Below are positions 21,679 to 32,178 of a DNA stretch of 64,000 nt, one piece after another. Positions within the stretch are counted from its first letter, which is position 1; every line of letters starts with the position of its first letter. The stretch covers positions 11,042,448-11,106,447 of the forward strand of contig NC_091355.1 of NCBI RefSeq assembly GCF_038502225.1, read 5' to 3'. This DNA comes from Cherax quadricarinatus (lineage: Eukaryota > Arthropoda > Malacostraca > Decapoda > Parastacidae). The notes under the pieces are model-generated. The model ran no database searches, was not told the DNA's origin, and saw only the letters and a list, made by a program, of their open reading frames with translations. The position numbers and the translations under genes are program-made.

Positions 21679-22575
21679 TTCAGTGGGCTGCAGAAAACAA
21701 TATGAAGTTCAACGATGAGAAATTTAAATTACTCAGATATGGTAAACATGAGGAAATTAAATCTTCTTCAGAGTACAAAACAAATTCTGGCCACAAAATA
21801 GAGCGAAACACCAACGTCAAAGACCTGGGAGTGATCATGTCGGAGGATCTCACCTTCAAGGACCATAACATTGTATCAATCGCATCTGCTAGAAAAATGA
21901 CAGGATGGATAATGAGAACCTTCAAAACTAGGGAGGCCAAGCCCATGATGACACTCTTCAGGTCACTTGTTCTATCTAGGCTGGAATATTGCTGCACACT
22001 AACAGCACCTTTCAAGGCAGGTGAAATTGCCGACCTAGAAAATGTACAGAGAACTTTCACGGCGCGCATAACGGAGATAAAACACCTCAATTACTGGGAG
22101 CGCTTGAAGTTCCTAAACCTGTATTCCCTGGAACGCAGGAGGGAGAGATACATGATTATATACACCTGGAAAATCCTAGAGGGACTAGTACCGAACTTGC
22201 ACACGAAAATCACTCACTACGAAAGCAAAAGACTTGGCAGACGATGCACCATCCCCCCAATGAAAAGCAGGGGTGTCACTAGCACGTTAAGAGACCATAC
22301 AATAAGTGTCAGGGGCCCGAGACTGTTCAACTGCCTCCCAGCACACATAAGGGGGATTACCAGCAGACCCCTGGCAGTCTTCAAGCTGGCACTGGACAAA
22401 GCACCTAAAGTCAGTTCCTGGTCAGCCGGGCTGTGGCTCGTACGTTAGTTTGCGTGCAGCCAGCAGCAACAGCCTGGTTGATCATGCTCTGATCCACCAG
22501 GAGGCCTGGTCACAGACCGGGCCGCGGGGGCGTTGACCCCCGGAACTCTCTCCAGGTAAACTCCAGGTAAACAGA
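21679..22575 (+). mobile_element. Family A 3' fragment, recent copy
   Basis: 5'-truncated at the FQWAAENNMKF block just after the RT catalytic domain. The open frame 21702-22448 carries the thumb and C-terminal region (LGVIMSEDLTFKDHN, LEYCCTL, HLNYWERL, YSLERRRERY, WKILEGLVPNLHT). It differs from 48687-49580 at roughly ten sites per 700 bases. One extra A near 22399 shifts the frame (DKHLKSVPDQPG becomes a short unrelated end at 22448). The tail has TGACCCCCGG, then CTCTCCAGGTAAACTCCAGG and TAAAC, the family terminus. Confidence 0.88.
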
Positions 22576-22893
22576 AAACCCAGAGATTAAATAAACAATG
22601 CCAGCCTATTACCAGCTATAACACCATCTATGAAGAGACTGTGCGTTCAAGAATTCAAAAGGAAGACCCTGACACGTCTTACGTAGCCCGTGCTAAACAA
22701 AAATAAAGTACAAACGTGAGCAGCGAAATCAAACACAAACACGGAAAATATTAGAGGATATGTAGCAGACAGATTCAATACCTTTATTCTACGTGCCAGA
22801 AAGACAATTCTGGAAAGAGATGCATAATCATAACAGCAAAGACGAGAGAAAAAATAAGTGATACATAAACATACGAGGATAAGGAAACAAGAC

Positions 22894-22938
<45 letters not shown>
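22894..22938. repeat. CA microsatellite
   Basis: About 22 uninterrupted CA units. Confidence 0.97.
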
Positions 22939-22942
<4 letters not shown>

Positions 22943-22960
22943 AACTCAGAATATGAGGAA

Positions 22961-23718
<758 letters not shown>

Positions 23719-24085
23719 TCAGAAAACCTCACCATAAACAAAGTTGTTACCGCCACAAAAACCAAAAGAGAAAACATAAAATATACAAATATTATGGCCA
23801 AATTCACATTAATGTAAGAAAATATACAGATGTATTTAAGAAATAGTAAAGTTTTGAAAAGAATGAAAATATAAATACTTTCACCCCGAGAAGTGATAAG
23901 AAACTACTATGATAACCTAACGTGCCCAAAGTTACACTTGAGCGAAGCCCAATGTTATAAAACCATGTCGAAGATATAAAAAATTAATACAAGAAAAAAA
24001 TAGAAATGTTTTTAAGCACAAAAGAGAAAAGAATTAAACAAAAAAAAGGGGGGGAGGATAAACGCTGTAAGACAACAGTGTAGAG
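23719..24085. other. Intergenic, no gene seen
   Basis: AT-rich and unique, with no recognised feature. Confidence 0.4.
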
Positions 24086-25748
24086 GACATACACGGCAGT
24101 GACGACATACACGGCAGTGTCGACATACACGGCAGTGTGACGACATATACGGCAGTGTGACGACATACACGGCAGTGTGACGACATATACGGCAGTGTGA
24201 CGACATACACGGCAGTGTGACGACATACACGGCAGTGTGACGACATATACGGCAGTGTGACGACATACACGGCAGTGTGACGACATACACGGCAGTGTGA
24301 CGACATACACGGCAGTGTGACGACATATACGGCAGTGTGACGACATACACGGCAGTGTGACGACATATACGGCAGTGTGACGACATACACGGCAGTGTGA
24401 CGACATACACGGCAGTGTGACGACATACACGGCAGTGTGACGACATACACGGCAGTGTGACGACATACACGGCAGTGTGACGACATACACGGCAGTGTGA
24501 CGACATACACGGCAGTGTGACGACATACACGGCAGTGTGACGACATACACGGCAGTGTGACGACATACACGGCAGTGTGACGACATACACGGCAGTGTGA
24601 CGACATACACGGCAGTGTGACGACATACACGGCAGTGTGACGACATACACGGCAGTGTGACGACATACACGGCAGTGTGACGACATACACGGCAGTGTGT
24701 CGACATACACGGCAGTGTGACGACATACACGGCAGTGTGACGACATACACGGCAGTGTGACGACATACACGGCAGTGTGACGACATACACGGCAGTGTGA
24801 CGACATACACGACAGTGTGACGACATACACGGCAGTGTGACGACATACACGGCAGTGTGTCGACATATACGGCAGTGTGACGACATACACGGCAGTGTCG
24901 ACATACACGGCAGTGTGACGACATACACGGCAGTGTGACGACATACACGGCAGTGTGTCGACATACACGGCAGTGTGTCGACATACACGGCAGTGTGACG
25001 ACATACACGGCAGTGTGACGACATACACGGCAGTGTGACGACATACACGGCAGTGTGACGACATACACGGCAGTGTCGACATATACGGCAGTGTGACGAC
25101 ATACACGGCAGTGTGACGACATACACGGCAGTGTGACGACATACACGGTAGTGTGACGACATACACGGCAGTGTGACGACATACACGGCAGTGTGACGAC
25201 ATACACGGCAGTGTCGACATATACGGCAGTGTGACGACATACACGGCAGTGTGACGACATACACGGCAGTGTGACGACATACACGGCAGTGTGACGACAT
25301 ACACGGCAGTGTGACGACATACACGGCAGTGTCGACATATACGGCAGTGTGACGACATACACGGCAGTGTGACGACATACACGGCAGTGTGTCCACATAC
25401 ACGGCAGTGTGACGACATACACGGCAGTGTCGACATATACGGCAGTGTGACGACATATACGGCAGTGTGACGACATATAGAGCAGTGTGACGACATATAG
25501 AGCAGTGTGACGACATACAGAGCAGTGTGACGACATACAGAGCAGTGTGACGACATACAGAGCAGTGTGACGACATACACGGCAGTGTGACGACATACAG
25601 AGCAGTGTGACGACATACACGGCAGTGTGACGACATACAGAGCAGTGTGACGACATACAGAGCAGTGTGACGACATACAGAGCAGTGTGACGACATACAG
25701 AGCAGTGACGACATACACGGCAGTGTGACGACATACACGGCAGTGTGA
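24086..25748. repeat. Minisatellite, 20-bp unit CGACATACACGGCAGTGTGA, about 83 copies
   Basis: Nearly perfect head-to-tail copies. Variants are TATAC for TACAC, TACAGAGC for TACACGGC (clustered at 25470-25705), GTGTCG for GTGACG, and 18-base units lacking two bases. Because 20 is not a multiple of three and the unit has no stop in antisense, all three minus frames stay open for about 570-610 codons, encoding a 20-residue Cys/His-rich repeat (CRHTAVYVVTLPCMSSH). Units abut directly with no spacers, so it is not a CRISPR array. Confidence 0.97.
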
Positions 25749-25766
25749 CACAGCAAGGTGGACTCT

Positions 25767-25916
25767 GGTATAGACCTTGGTAATAGATACCGAGAAATTG
25801 ATTTAGAAAGACACGTGAGCAAACACTAGGACATATTTATTAGAAAACGTTTAGGTCCCAGGACCTAAACGTTTTCTAATACGTCCCAATTTTAGCTCGC
25901 ATATTTTTCTAAATCC
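25767..25916. mobile_element. Minimal PLE-derived insertion with 11-bp TSD
   Basis: 150 bases flanked by AGGTGGACTCT at 25756-25766 and 25917-25927. The left half (CCTTGGTAATAGATACCG, then TTTAGAAAGACACGTGAGCA, AACACTAGG) matches the left arm of the PLE at 30020-30160. The centre is a perfect 44-bp palindrome at 25838-25881 (arms TATTAGAAAACGTTTAGGTC plus C). No coding sequence remains. Confidence 0.75.
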
Positions 25917-26005
25917 AGGTGGACTCTCACACCGCAGGATCTAACCTACAACAATCATCGTAGTCTATATAACCAGAAATGTAGAGACAAAGGATATATA
26001 CACTA

Positions 26006-26119
26006 AAACACTGAGCACCTTTAAAAATAGGTTAGACAAGTACGTAAGTGGATGTGACTTGGACTTGCCTAGCATGGGCCAGTAGGCCTGTTGCAGTGTT
26101 CCTTTCTTATGTTCCTATG
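26006..26119 (+). repeat. Family D 3'-terminal fragment
   Basis: Encodes the last residues of family D (STFKNRLDKYVSGCD), then GGGCCAGTAGGCCTGTTGCA, GTGTTCC and TTTCTTATGTTC, the family end. It matches 26352-26620 in opposite orientation. Confidence 0.75.
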
Positions 26120-26559
26120 CAAAGACTTCCAAAAGGAACATCTCCTTCAGTCTGCTAACATATTCAAACAAAAGAAAACCAACAGTACAGTCTATAAAAG
26201 GACTCGCAGAGGTTTAAGATTCACACAAGAGTGTTTTAGGGAATGAAATATGGATACAAAATATATTTCGCATAAAATGACAGCAAATAATTTAAAAGAG
26301 GGTTAGGCATCCATGCGAGAGATTCACTTTGCTTTACAAAATTACTGAAATAGTCAAATAAGAACATAAGAACATAAGAAAGAAGGAACACTGCAACAGG
26401 CCTACTGACCCATGCGGAGGAGGTCCATGTCCCCCCCCCCTGGAATAGCCCAATGGCCCATCCCCCCGGATTAGCCCAATGACCCACCCAGTCTGGTCAC
26501 TTCCACTCAAGGAAGGAGCACGGCACCAGACACACCAGCACAAGCTAGTCATGTCCAAC

Positions 26560-26958
26560 TCACACCCACCCACACCCACTCATGTATTTATCTAACCTAT
26601 TTTTAAAACTACACAACGTTTTAGCCTGAATAACTGTACTCGGGAGTTTGTTCCAATCATCCACAACTCTATTACCAAACCAGTGCTTTCTTATATCATT
26701 CCTGAATCTGAATTTTTCCAACTTGAAACCATTGCTGCGAGTCCTGTCTTGGCTGGAAATTTTCAGCACGCTATTTACATCCCCTTTATTTATTCCTGTT
26801 TTCCACTTATACACCTCGATCATATCCCCCCTAATTCTGCGCCTTTCGAGAGAGTGCAGATTCATGGTCCTCAGTCTATCCTCATAGGGAAGATGTCTGA
26901 TACACGGGATCATCATTGTCATCCTCCTCTGTACGTTTTCCAGAGCATTTATATCCAT
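26560..26958 (-). pseudogene. Family D ORF2 C-terminal part
   Basis: 132-codon frame: MDINALENVQRRMT, PCIRHLPYEDRL, LHSLERRRIRGDMIEVYKW, NDIRKHWFGNRVVDDWNKLP, then SFKNRLDKYMSGCGWV and stop. It continues the RT frame across the PLE insertion (to 27112). The sister copy at 59492 lacks part of this region through an internal deletion. Confidence 0.8.
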
Positions 26959-27117
26959 TCTGTAATACGGTGACCAGAACTGAGCAGCTTAGCCTAAATG
27001 AGGCCTAACCAAGGATATATAGTGTTGAAGAACAACCTGAGGACTTCTATTATTTATACTTCAAGATGTGAAGCCAAGAATTCTGTTAGCTTTATTGCGA
27101 ACACTAATGCACTGTTG

Positions 27118-27401
27118 TTAGGTAAGACACATATGCAACAGTTAGGTATCTATATTATGAAACGTTTCGCCTACACAGTAGGCTTCTTCAGTCAAGTACA
27201 GAAAAGTTGATAGAAGCAGAAGATACTTGAAGACGATGTAATCAGTCCATCACCCTTAAAGTTTTGAGGTGGTCAGTCCCTCAGTCTGGAGAAGAGCATT
27301 GTTCCATAGTATGAAACAATATGGAGAAGAAGTGACAGGATGGAGCTTTTTATAGCGCCAAGAGGTGAGACGTAGGCCACTAGGAGAGGTAAGAACTCAG
27401 A
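27118..27401 (-). mobile_element. PLE-derived piece inserted in family D, 5-bp TSD
   Basis: Flanked by TGTTG at 27113-27117 and 27402-27406; removing the insert and one flank restores the family D sequence seen at 59833-59850. On the minus strand the hairpin GCCTAC/GTAGGC (loop TGT) is preceded by CTGAAGAA and followed by GAAACGTTTC (27160-27192). It shares GACGATGTAATCAGTCC and GAGGTGGTCAGTCCCTCAG with 8800-8990. Confidence 0.75.
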
Positions 27402-27402
27402 T

Positions 27403-28455
27403 GTTGTGTTGGTTTTAGATTACTGCTAACCAGAACTCCTAAATCCTTTTCGCAATCGGTAGTATTAAGATCTACATTATTTACTTTATATGTGGCATGG
27501 TTATTTAACTGTGCAACATTTAGAACTTTGCATTTGTCAATATTAAACTGCATCTGCCACTTCTCCGACCATTGCATCAGTCTATTCAAATCATCCTGGA
27601 GTGCTCTAGTGTCCTCATTAGAATGAATTGGACGGCCTATTTTGGTGTCATCAGCAAATTTGCTTATGTCGATATTTATTCTCTCATCTATGTCGTTTAT
27701 GTAAATTGTGAACAACAACGGGCCCAACACTGAACCCTGAGGAACACCTCTTGTGACGTGCCGGCACCCCATTCTGATTTCTCCCCATTTATGCAAACTC
27801 TCTGCTGCCTATTTGTCAGCCATGCCTCTACCCAGGAAAAAATTTCTCCTCCTATTCCGTGTGCCTTAAGTTTCCTCAATAGCCTCTGGTGTGGAACTCT
27901 ATCGAAAGCCTTACTGAAGTTCATATACACAATATCATATTCATTACCATGATCTACCTCCTCAAACACCTTAGCGAAAAAAGTTAGTAAATTCATAAGA
28001 CAGGAACGCCCCTTTGTAAAACCATGTTGAGATTCATTAACCAATCTGTGCCTATCAAGATGGCTACGAATTGCTTCGGCAATTATTGATTCCATAAATT
28101 TTCCCACTATGGAGGTAAGGCTTATTGGTCTATAGTTCGTAGCCAAGGACCTGTCACCTGCCTTGTAAATTGGTATTACATTTGCTATTTTCCACTTATC
28201 AGGCACTATGCCAGTTTGTAGTGATATGTTAAAAAGATTAGCCAAAGGTATGCTAAGTTCCTCTTTACATTCCTTTAACACCCATGCAAACAGTTCATCA
28301 GGACCTAGGGATTTGTTAGGTTTTAGTTTCTCTATTTGTCTGAGGCCATGTCACTAGTTACCACAATCGTGCATAGTTTATCATCATCCTGTTCTACATA
28401 ATCTATTGTTTCAGGAATATCGCTAGTATTTTCCTGGGTGAAAACAGAGGAAGTA
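27403..28455 (-). pseudogene. Family D RT domain
   Basis: Two overlapping frames (27697-28281 extended upstream to about 28455, and 27403-27796) joined by a frameshift near 27760. Motifs in order: [94 protein letters not shown] (catalytic aspartates present), QMQFNIDKCKVLN and CEKDLGVLVS. Apart from one frameshift and the PLE insertion it is quite well preserved. It would reverse-transcribe element RNA; the upstream endonuclease is missing. Confidence 0.85.
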
Positions 28456-28485
28456 GGTATTTAGAATTTCATCACTGTCATATGT

Positions 28486-29324
28486 TAGAACAAGAATTTA
28501 GAAATTGTTTTTATATACAAACTCACTGAATACATACAAAATATAGAAAACCGCCTAGAATTATGAGAAAAAATCCTGCACCAATTATCTTCTTAGAAGA
28601 TTTAAATCTACCAAATTTAGAAAATTTGCATACCATTAAACTAGAAACTATAATACACTAGATTTTATTTTCAAGAAAAATAAAGAATCCCAGAGGGGTT
28701 ATACAGCACTGTGTAATAAGCCTCAACAATCAATACATACTACAAAGAGTCAAATATAAATGGTCTTCCAAAACTTGTGTAAACCAAAGGCTTCAAAAAA
28801 AAAAATTCTTACAGTAAAGGCTTTAAAAAAAAGTATAGCAAAAATAACTTATAAAAAAAAACACAAAATTCCTACAAAAAAATCTTAAAAGCAAGTCATA
28901 AAAAAAATTTACAAAACAAGAGACTTTCAAAGAAATTCATCACAAAAGGTTTTACAAAAATAAATTTTCGCCCCAAAAATTATTACAAAATAGCTATCAT
29001 TAACAAAACCTTATTATACACAAATGCAAGAGCCTTAACAAGAGCACCAGACGCACATAACTCAACTCGGTCAAAGTCAAAAACTACAAAAAAGTGGCAC
29101 CGTCCACAATGCAGAAACAAAATTCGCTCGAGGTTAGAACCTACAAATCAGCCCAAATTACATAATTTAAGAAGCCGGGAGAAGAAGGACATATAAGGTG
29201 CCCTCGATAATACAAAATTTGCTCATGGTTCTTCCGTCTCTATCTTAGTAACCAAGTGACAAACACAAGTGTTGCATTATTCAAGATTAACAAACAACCT
29301 CAGACTGCAGCCTGAGAGGGAAGT
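28486..29324. other. A-rich intergenic, no gene seen
   Basis: A-rich with many A5-A8 runs at 28790-28990. A possible SINE-1 scrap (GAGGGGTTATACAGCACTG) lies near 28692. Confidence 0.4.
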
Positions 29325-29397
29325 GGGTATGTACTCGCATATTTGTGGTTGCAGGGGTCGAGTCGTAGCTCCTGGCCCCGCCTCTTCACTGGTCGCT

Positions 29398-29398
<1 letters not shown>
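29325..29398 (-). repeat. Family B 3'-terminal fragment
   Basis: Antisense of the family B end: TGTACTCGCATATTTGTGGT, TGCAGGGGTCGAGTCG and CTCCTGGCCCCGCCTCTTCA. Here the GT array lies on the 5' side of the fragment. Confidence 0.8.
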
Positions 29399-29496
<98 letters not shown>

Positions 29497-29504
29497 TGTG
29501 TGTG
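29399..29504. repeat. GT microsatellite
   Basis: About 46 pure GT units followed by GCGC-interrupted GT, adjacent to a family B end. Confidence 0.97.
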
Positions 29505-29559
29505 TAAGGCCTGCACGGTACAAGTTCCTTTATTAAAATTCTAGATAGCCACTACAATT

Positions 29560-29660
29560 TTAAACAAATACAGCGCCTGGCGGAAGGCTATCATGTTTGA
29601 GCCTTGAAAGGTGAGAGTGTGGCTCTAATCCCTTGGATCATTATCACTTCACTGTCAAAA
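29560..29660 (-). repeat. SINE-1 relic
   Basis: ATACAGCGCCTGG and GGCTCTAATCCCTTGGATCA follow SINE-1 order with much divergence. Confidence 0.45.
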
Positions 29661-30006
29661 AGGCTATTTCCTTTAATGGAATGTGTCCCTGAGGAAATAA
29701 AGTTATTGTCTGCCTCACATGTAAAGGACTTCTGCTAATATGGAGCGTCTGATTCAAAGTCTGCACGTGTCACCTTAGGCAACCCACCTGTACACTGTCT
29801 CGTTAATACATTCCACAAGGACATTCAAGAACTTTCCCAAGTGCTAAATGCTATTGAATCCAAAATAAATCCCAAAAGATTCTTTCAAGTGTGTAGGTGA
29901 AGATGGCGGGGGTAGGAGAAGAAACAGGTTCACTTCAAACTAAGTCTGGACAGCTCAGAGAATAAGCAAAATACATGTCAAATTTTAACACCTGAAATAG
30001 TTTGGT
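29661..30006. other. Intergenic, no gene seen
   Basis: No recognised feature. Confidence 0.4.
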
Positions 30007-30019
30007 AGTCATAATGGTG

Positions 30020-30904
30020 GTATAAACCTTGGTAATAAATACCGACAAGTTGGTTTAGAAAGACACGTAAGCAAACACTAACATATTTATTAGAAAACGT
30101 TTCGGTCCTGGGACCTTGATCACTTCTAACATACAGAGGTAGAAAGACATTATATATATAGGCGGAGAGTGAGATGTGACGCACGTGACCTGAATACTCG
30201 CCGGGCACTTGCTATGAGTAACATCAACGTTTCCACCATAAACACATCATCTGTCAAAGACCTCGCTACGAAACGCAGCCCCACACCTCTAACTTCTACA
30301 GCAGGCGTCTACACTATCCCCTGTGGGTTCTGTCCCAAGAAATATGTAGGCGAGACAGGCAGAGATCTTGCAGTCCGCCTGAATGAGCATCGAAATGCCT
30401 CTAACAGAGACGATGTAAGGTACGCCTGTGTCCTCCACAGAGACTCCACGGGACATTTGATGAACTGGAATGAGGCACAACTCGTTCTCACCGAACCAGA
30501 CCTCAGACGCCGACGGTGCCTAGAAGCCTCACTAATCGCCGTCACCGACACTATAGAACGCAACACTGGAAACTACAAAATTTCAAAAACATTGGCATAC
30601 ATGATACTTAAGCAACACCAACCAACAACACAGGAGTCACATGATTTCATCGTCTACCCGTCCTCTTCATAGGTAGAGGTTGTTTTGATAAAGACCTGCC
30701 TCGCCTGAGCCAGTAGGCCTTCTACAGTGTTCCTCCATTCTTATGTTCTTATGACATTCCTCAGGTCACGTGCGTCACATCTCACTCTCCGCCTATATAT
30801 ATAATGTCTTTCTACCTCTGTATGTTAGAAGTGATCAAGGTCCCAGGACCGAAACGTTTTCTAATAAATATGTTATAGTGTTTGCTTACGTGTCTTTCTA
30901 AACC
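30020..30904 (+). mobile_element. Penelope-like element with inverted terminal arms and 13-bp TSD
   Basis: Flanked by a perfect 13-base duplication AGTCATAATGGTG at 30007-30019 and 30905-30917. The left arm (about 30050-30190) and right arm (about 30769-30904) are inverted copies with very few differences, both holding the GGTCC/GGACC hairpin with GAAACG. Between them is a GIY-YIG coding end and a GCCAGTAGGCCTTCTACAGT..TTCTTATG stretch like the family D tail. Known Penelope elements often insert as 5'-truncated copies with inverted terminal-repeat parts, and this structure fits that. Confidence 0.85.
30169..30672 (+). pseudogene. PLE GIY-YIG endonuclease domain
   Basis: 167-codon open frame. 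GVYTIPC at about residues 46-52 and KYVGETGRDL at 58-67 are the GIY and YIG halves, with a CGFC zinc-like pair between them (52-55), RLNEH at 70-74, a conserved glutamate in CLEASLI (about 119) and the N of TGNYKI (about 135). All expected catalytic-site residues appear present. The RT domain that precedes this in a full Penelope protein is absent, and the frame starts inside the terminal arm, so this is the C-terminal domain of a truncated copy. Confidence 0.82.
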
Positions 30905-31007
30905 AGTCATAATGGTGTACAAGATCAGTGTGGTGGTAACCAGAGAGATGGTCACTGGTGTAATTCACTAGATCTTTCACAACCTCAGCCACTGTTGATG
31001 CATCGCC

Positions 31008-31240
31008 CACCATAAGCAGTAGGCTTCTTCAGTCGAGTACAAAGAGGCAGCATCAATAATAAAGAAGTAAAGACGATGTAATAAGTCCCTCACCCTTGAA
31101 GACGTAGTTTTGAAGTGGTTAGTCCCTCAGCTTAACAAAACGATCTTCAGTGTCAGTGCCTTGATGTTCGTGAAGGGCTCTTCATTTAAGGAACTATGGC
31201 TATCTTTCACTTCCTCAGATCAAACTTGATTAGTTCCGAT
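31008..31240 (-). repeat. PLE-derived terminal repeat piece
   Basis: AGCAGTAGGCTTCTTCAGTC, GACGATGTAATAAGTCCCTC and AAGTGGTTAGTCCCTCAG follow the order of 27118-27401 and 8800-8990. The hairpin part is incomplete at the left end. Confidence 0.6.
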
Positions 31241-31596
31241 TCTTCAGACGTTGTATAACCTCTACGAGCTCAGCGCTCCTTGTACGCTCAGTCCCGTCCT
31301 TGTAAGTAGCCTTATCAATCCTTGAAGCAACGATGTCACTCGCTGACACGTATGTTGTTCTATCGTGTTAAATCATTATTAGATGTTAACTATACAGTAA
31401 TACAAGTAACACTTCGAATAACAAAAAGGTCACTATTTACATCGTACAAAAATAGACGCAGAGTAACGCGTGCGAAAACAAGAAAACAAGCGTTCAAGTT
31501 AAACATTTTGGCTCAATACGGTACACCAACAGTCTTGCAAAGTAAAATAATTGAATGAAGGCCGTTAAAAATAAAAAAAGCCCAATACCGTAACTT
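31241..31596. other. Intergenic, no gene seen
   Basis: No recognised feature. Confidence 0.4.
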
Positions 31597-32178
31597 CAAA
31601 TTCAAAGTTTATTCTCTATAAGGATTACAATGCTGAGTTTACAGAATTTGGTTATTGTGTGATTTACATGTAGTAAAATAATGATTACAGAGTGTACCAC
31701 TAGAACACCTAGCATGGCTAGGCATTTCGGGCAGACTTAGTTTAATTCTTAATTTTAAAATATTACAAATTATGAGGTAAGTTGGTATTATGGCTAAGTG
31801 ACTAAATACTAGTTTGTGAGTTTAGCAATGTGAATGCTTTTGTTTTGGCACAGTACATAGTTTCAGTATTGGAGTATCACAGGATTCATTATTTTAAGAT
31901 TGAGATTAATATTTCTGTTTATGGTCAAATGGGTGAGTGAGTGTGTGAACCACCAGGTGGTATTCGTGTAGTTAGTTGATGGGGTGTATCAGGGAGATAA
32001 GATGTTTTCTAATGGTAGTTTTGAAGGTGATGAATGTGTCTGCAGTTCTAGAGTTCTTAGGTAGGGTGTTCCAGATTTTAGGGCCTTTGACATACATTGA
32101 ATTTTTGTAAAGGTTTAGTCGGACACGGGGAATGTCGGGTAGAGATGTTTGTGTCTGGTGTTATGCCTGTGGGTTCTG

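Larger units (their letters stand above)
26352..28485 (-). mobile_element. Family D non-LTR retrotransposon, 5'-truncated, split by PLE piece
   Basis: Minus-strand element: RT domain from 28485 down, C-terminal region at 26560-27112, then a non-coding tail ending in GTTCTTATGTTCTTAT repeats near 26352-26375. A PLE-derived piece at 27118-27401 interrupts it; the uninterrupted sequence is visible in the sister copy at 59221-60905. No endonuclease or ORF1 is present. CR1/jockey-type RT inferred from motifs. Confidence 0.85.

Noticed and set aside
21650..22590. TSD around the family A fragment (ACAGAAA on both sides)
   Set aside because: The left copy is separated from the element start by several bases, so the match may be chance.
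22647..22934. 95-codon minus-strand ORF at a CA array
   Set aside because: Its start is coded by the microsatellite and the rest resembles no family.
24086..25748. CRISPR-like repeat array
   Set aside because: Units abut directly with no unique spacers, there are no cas genes, and the setting is a eukaryotic genome.
23984..25822. Three overlapping 566-612-codon minus-strand frames
   Set aside because: By-product of the 20-bp minisatellite, which lacks stops in all antisense frames; not evidence of a protein.
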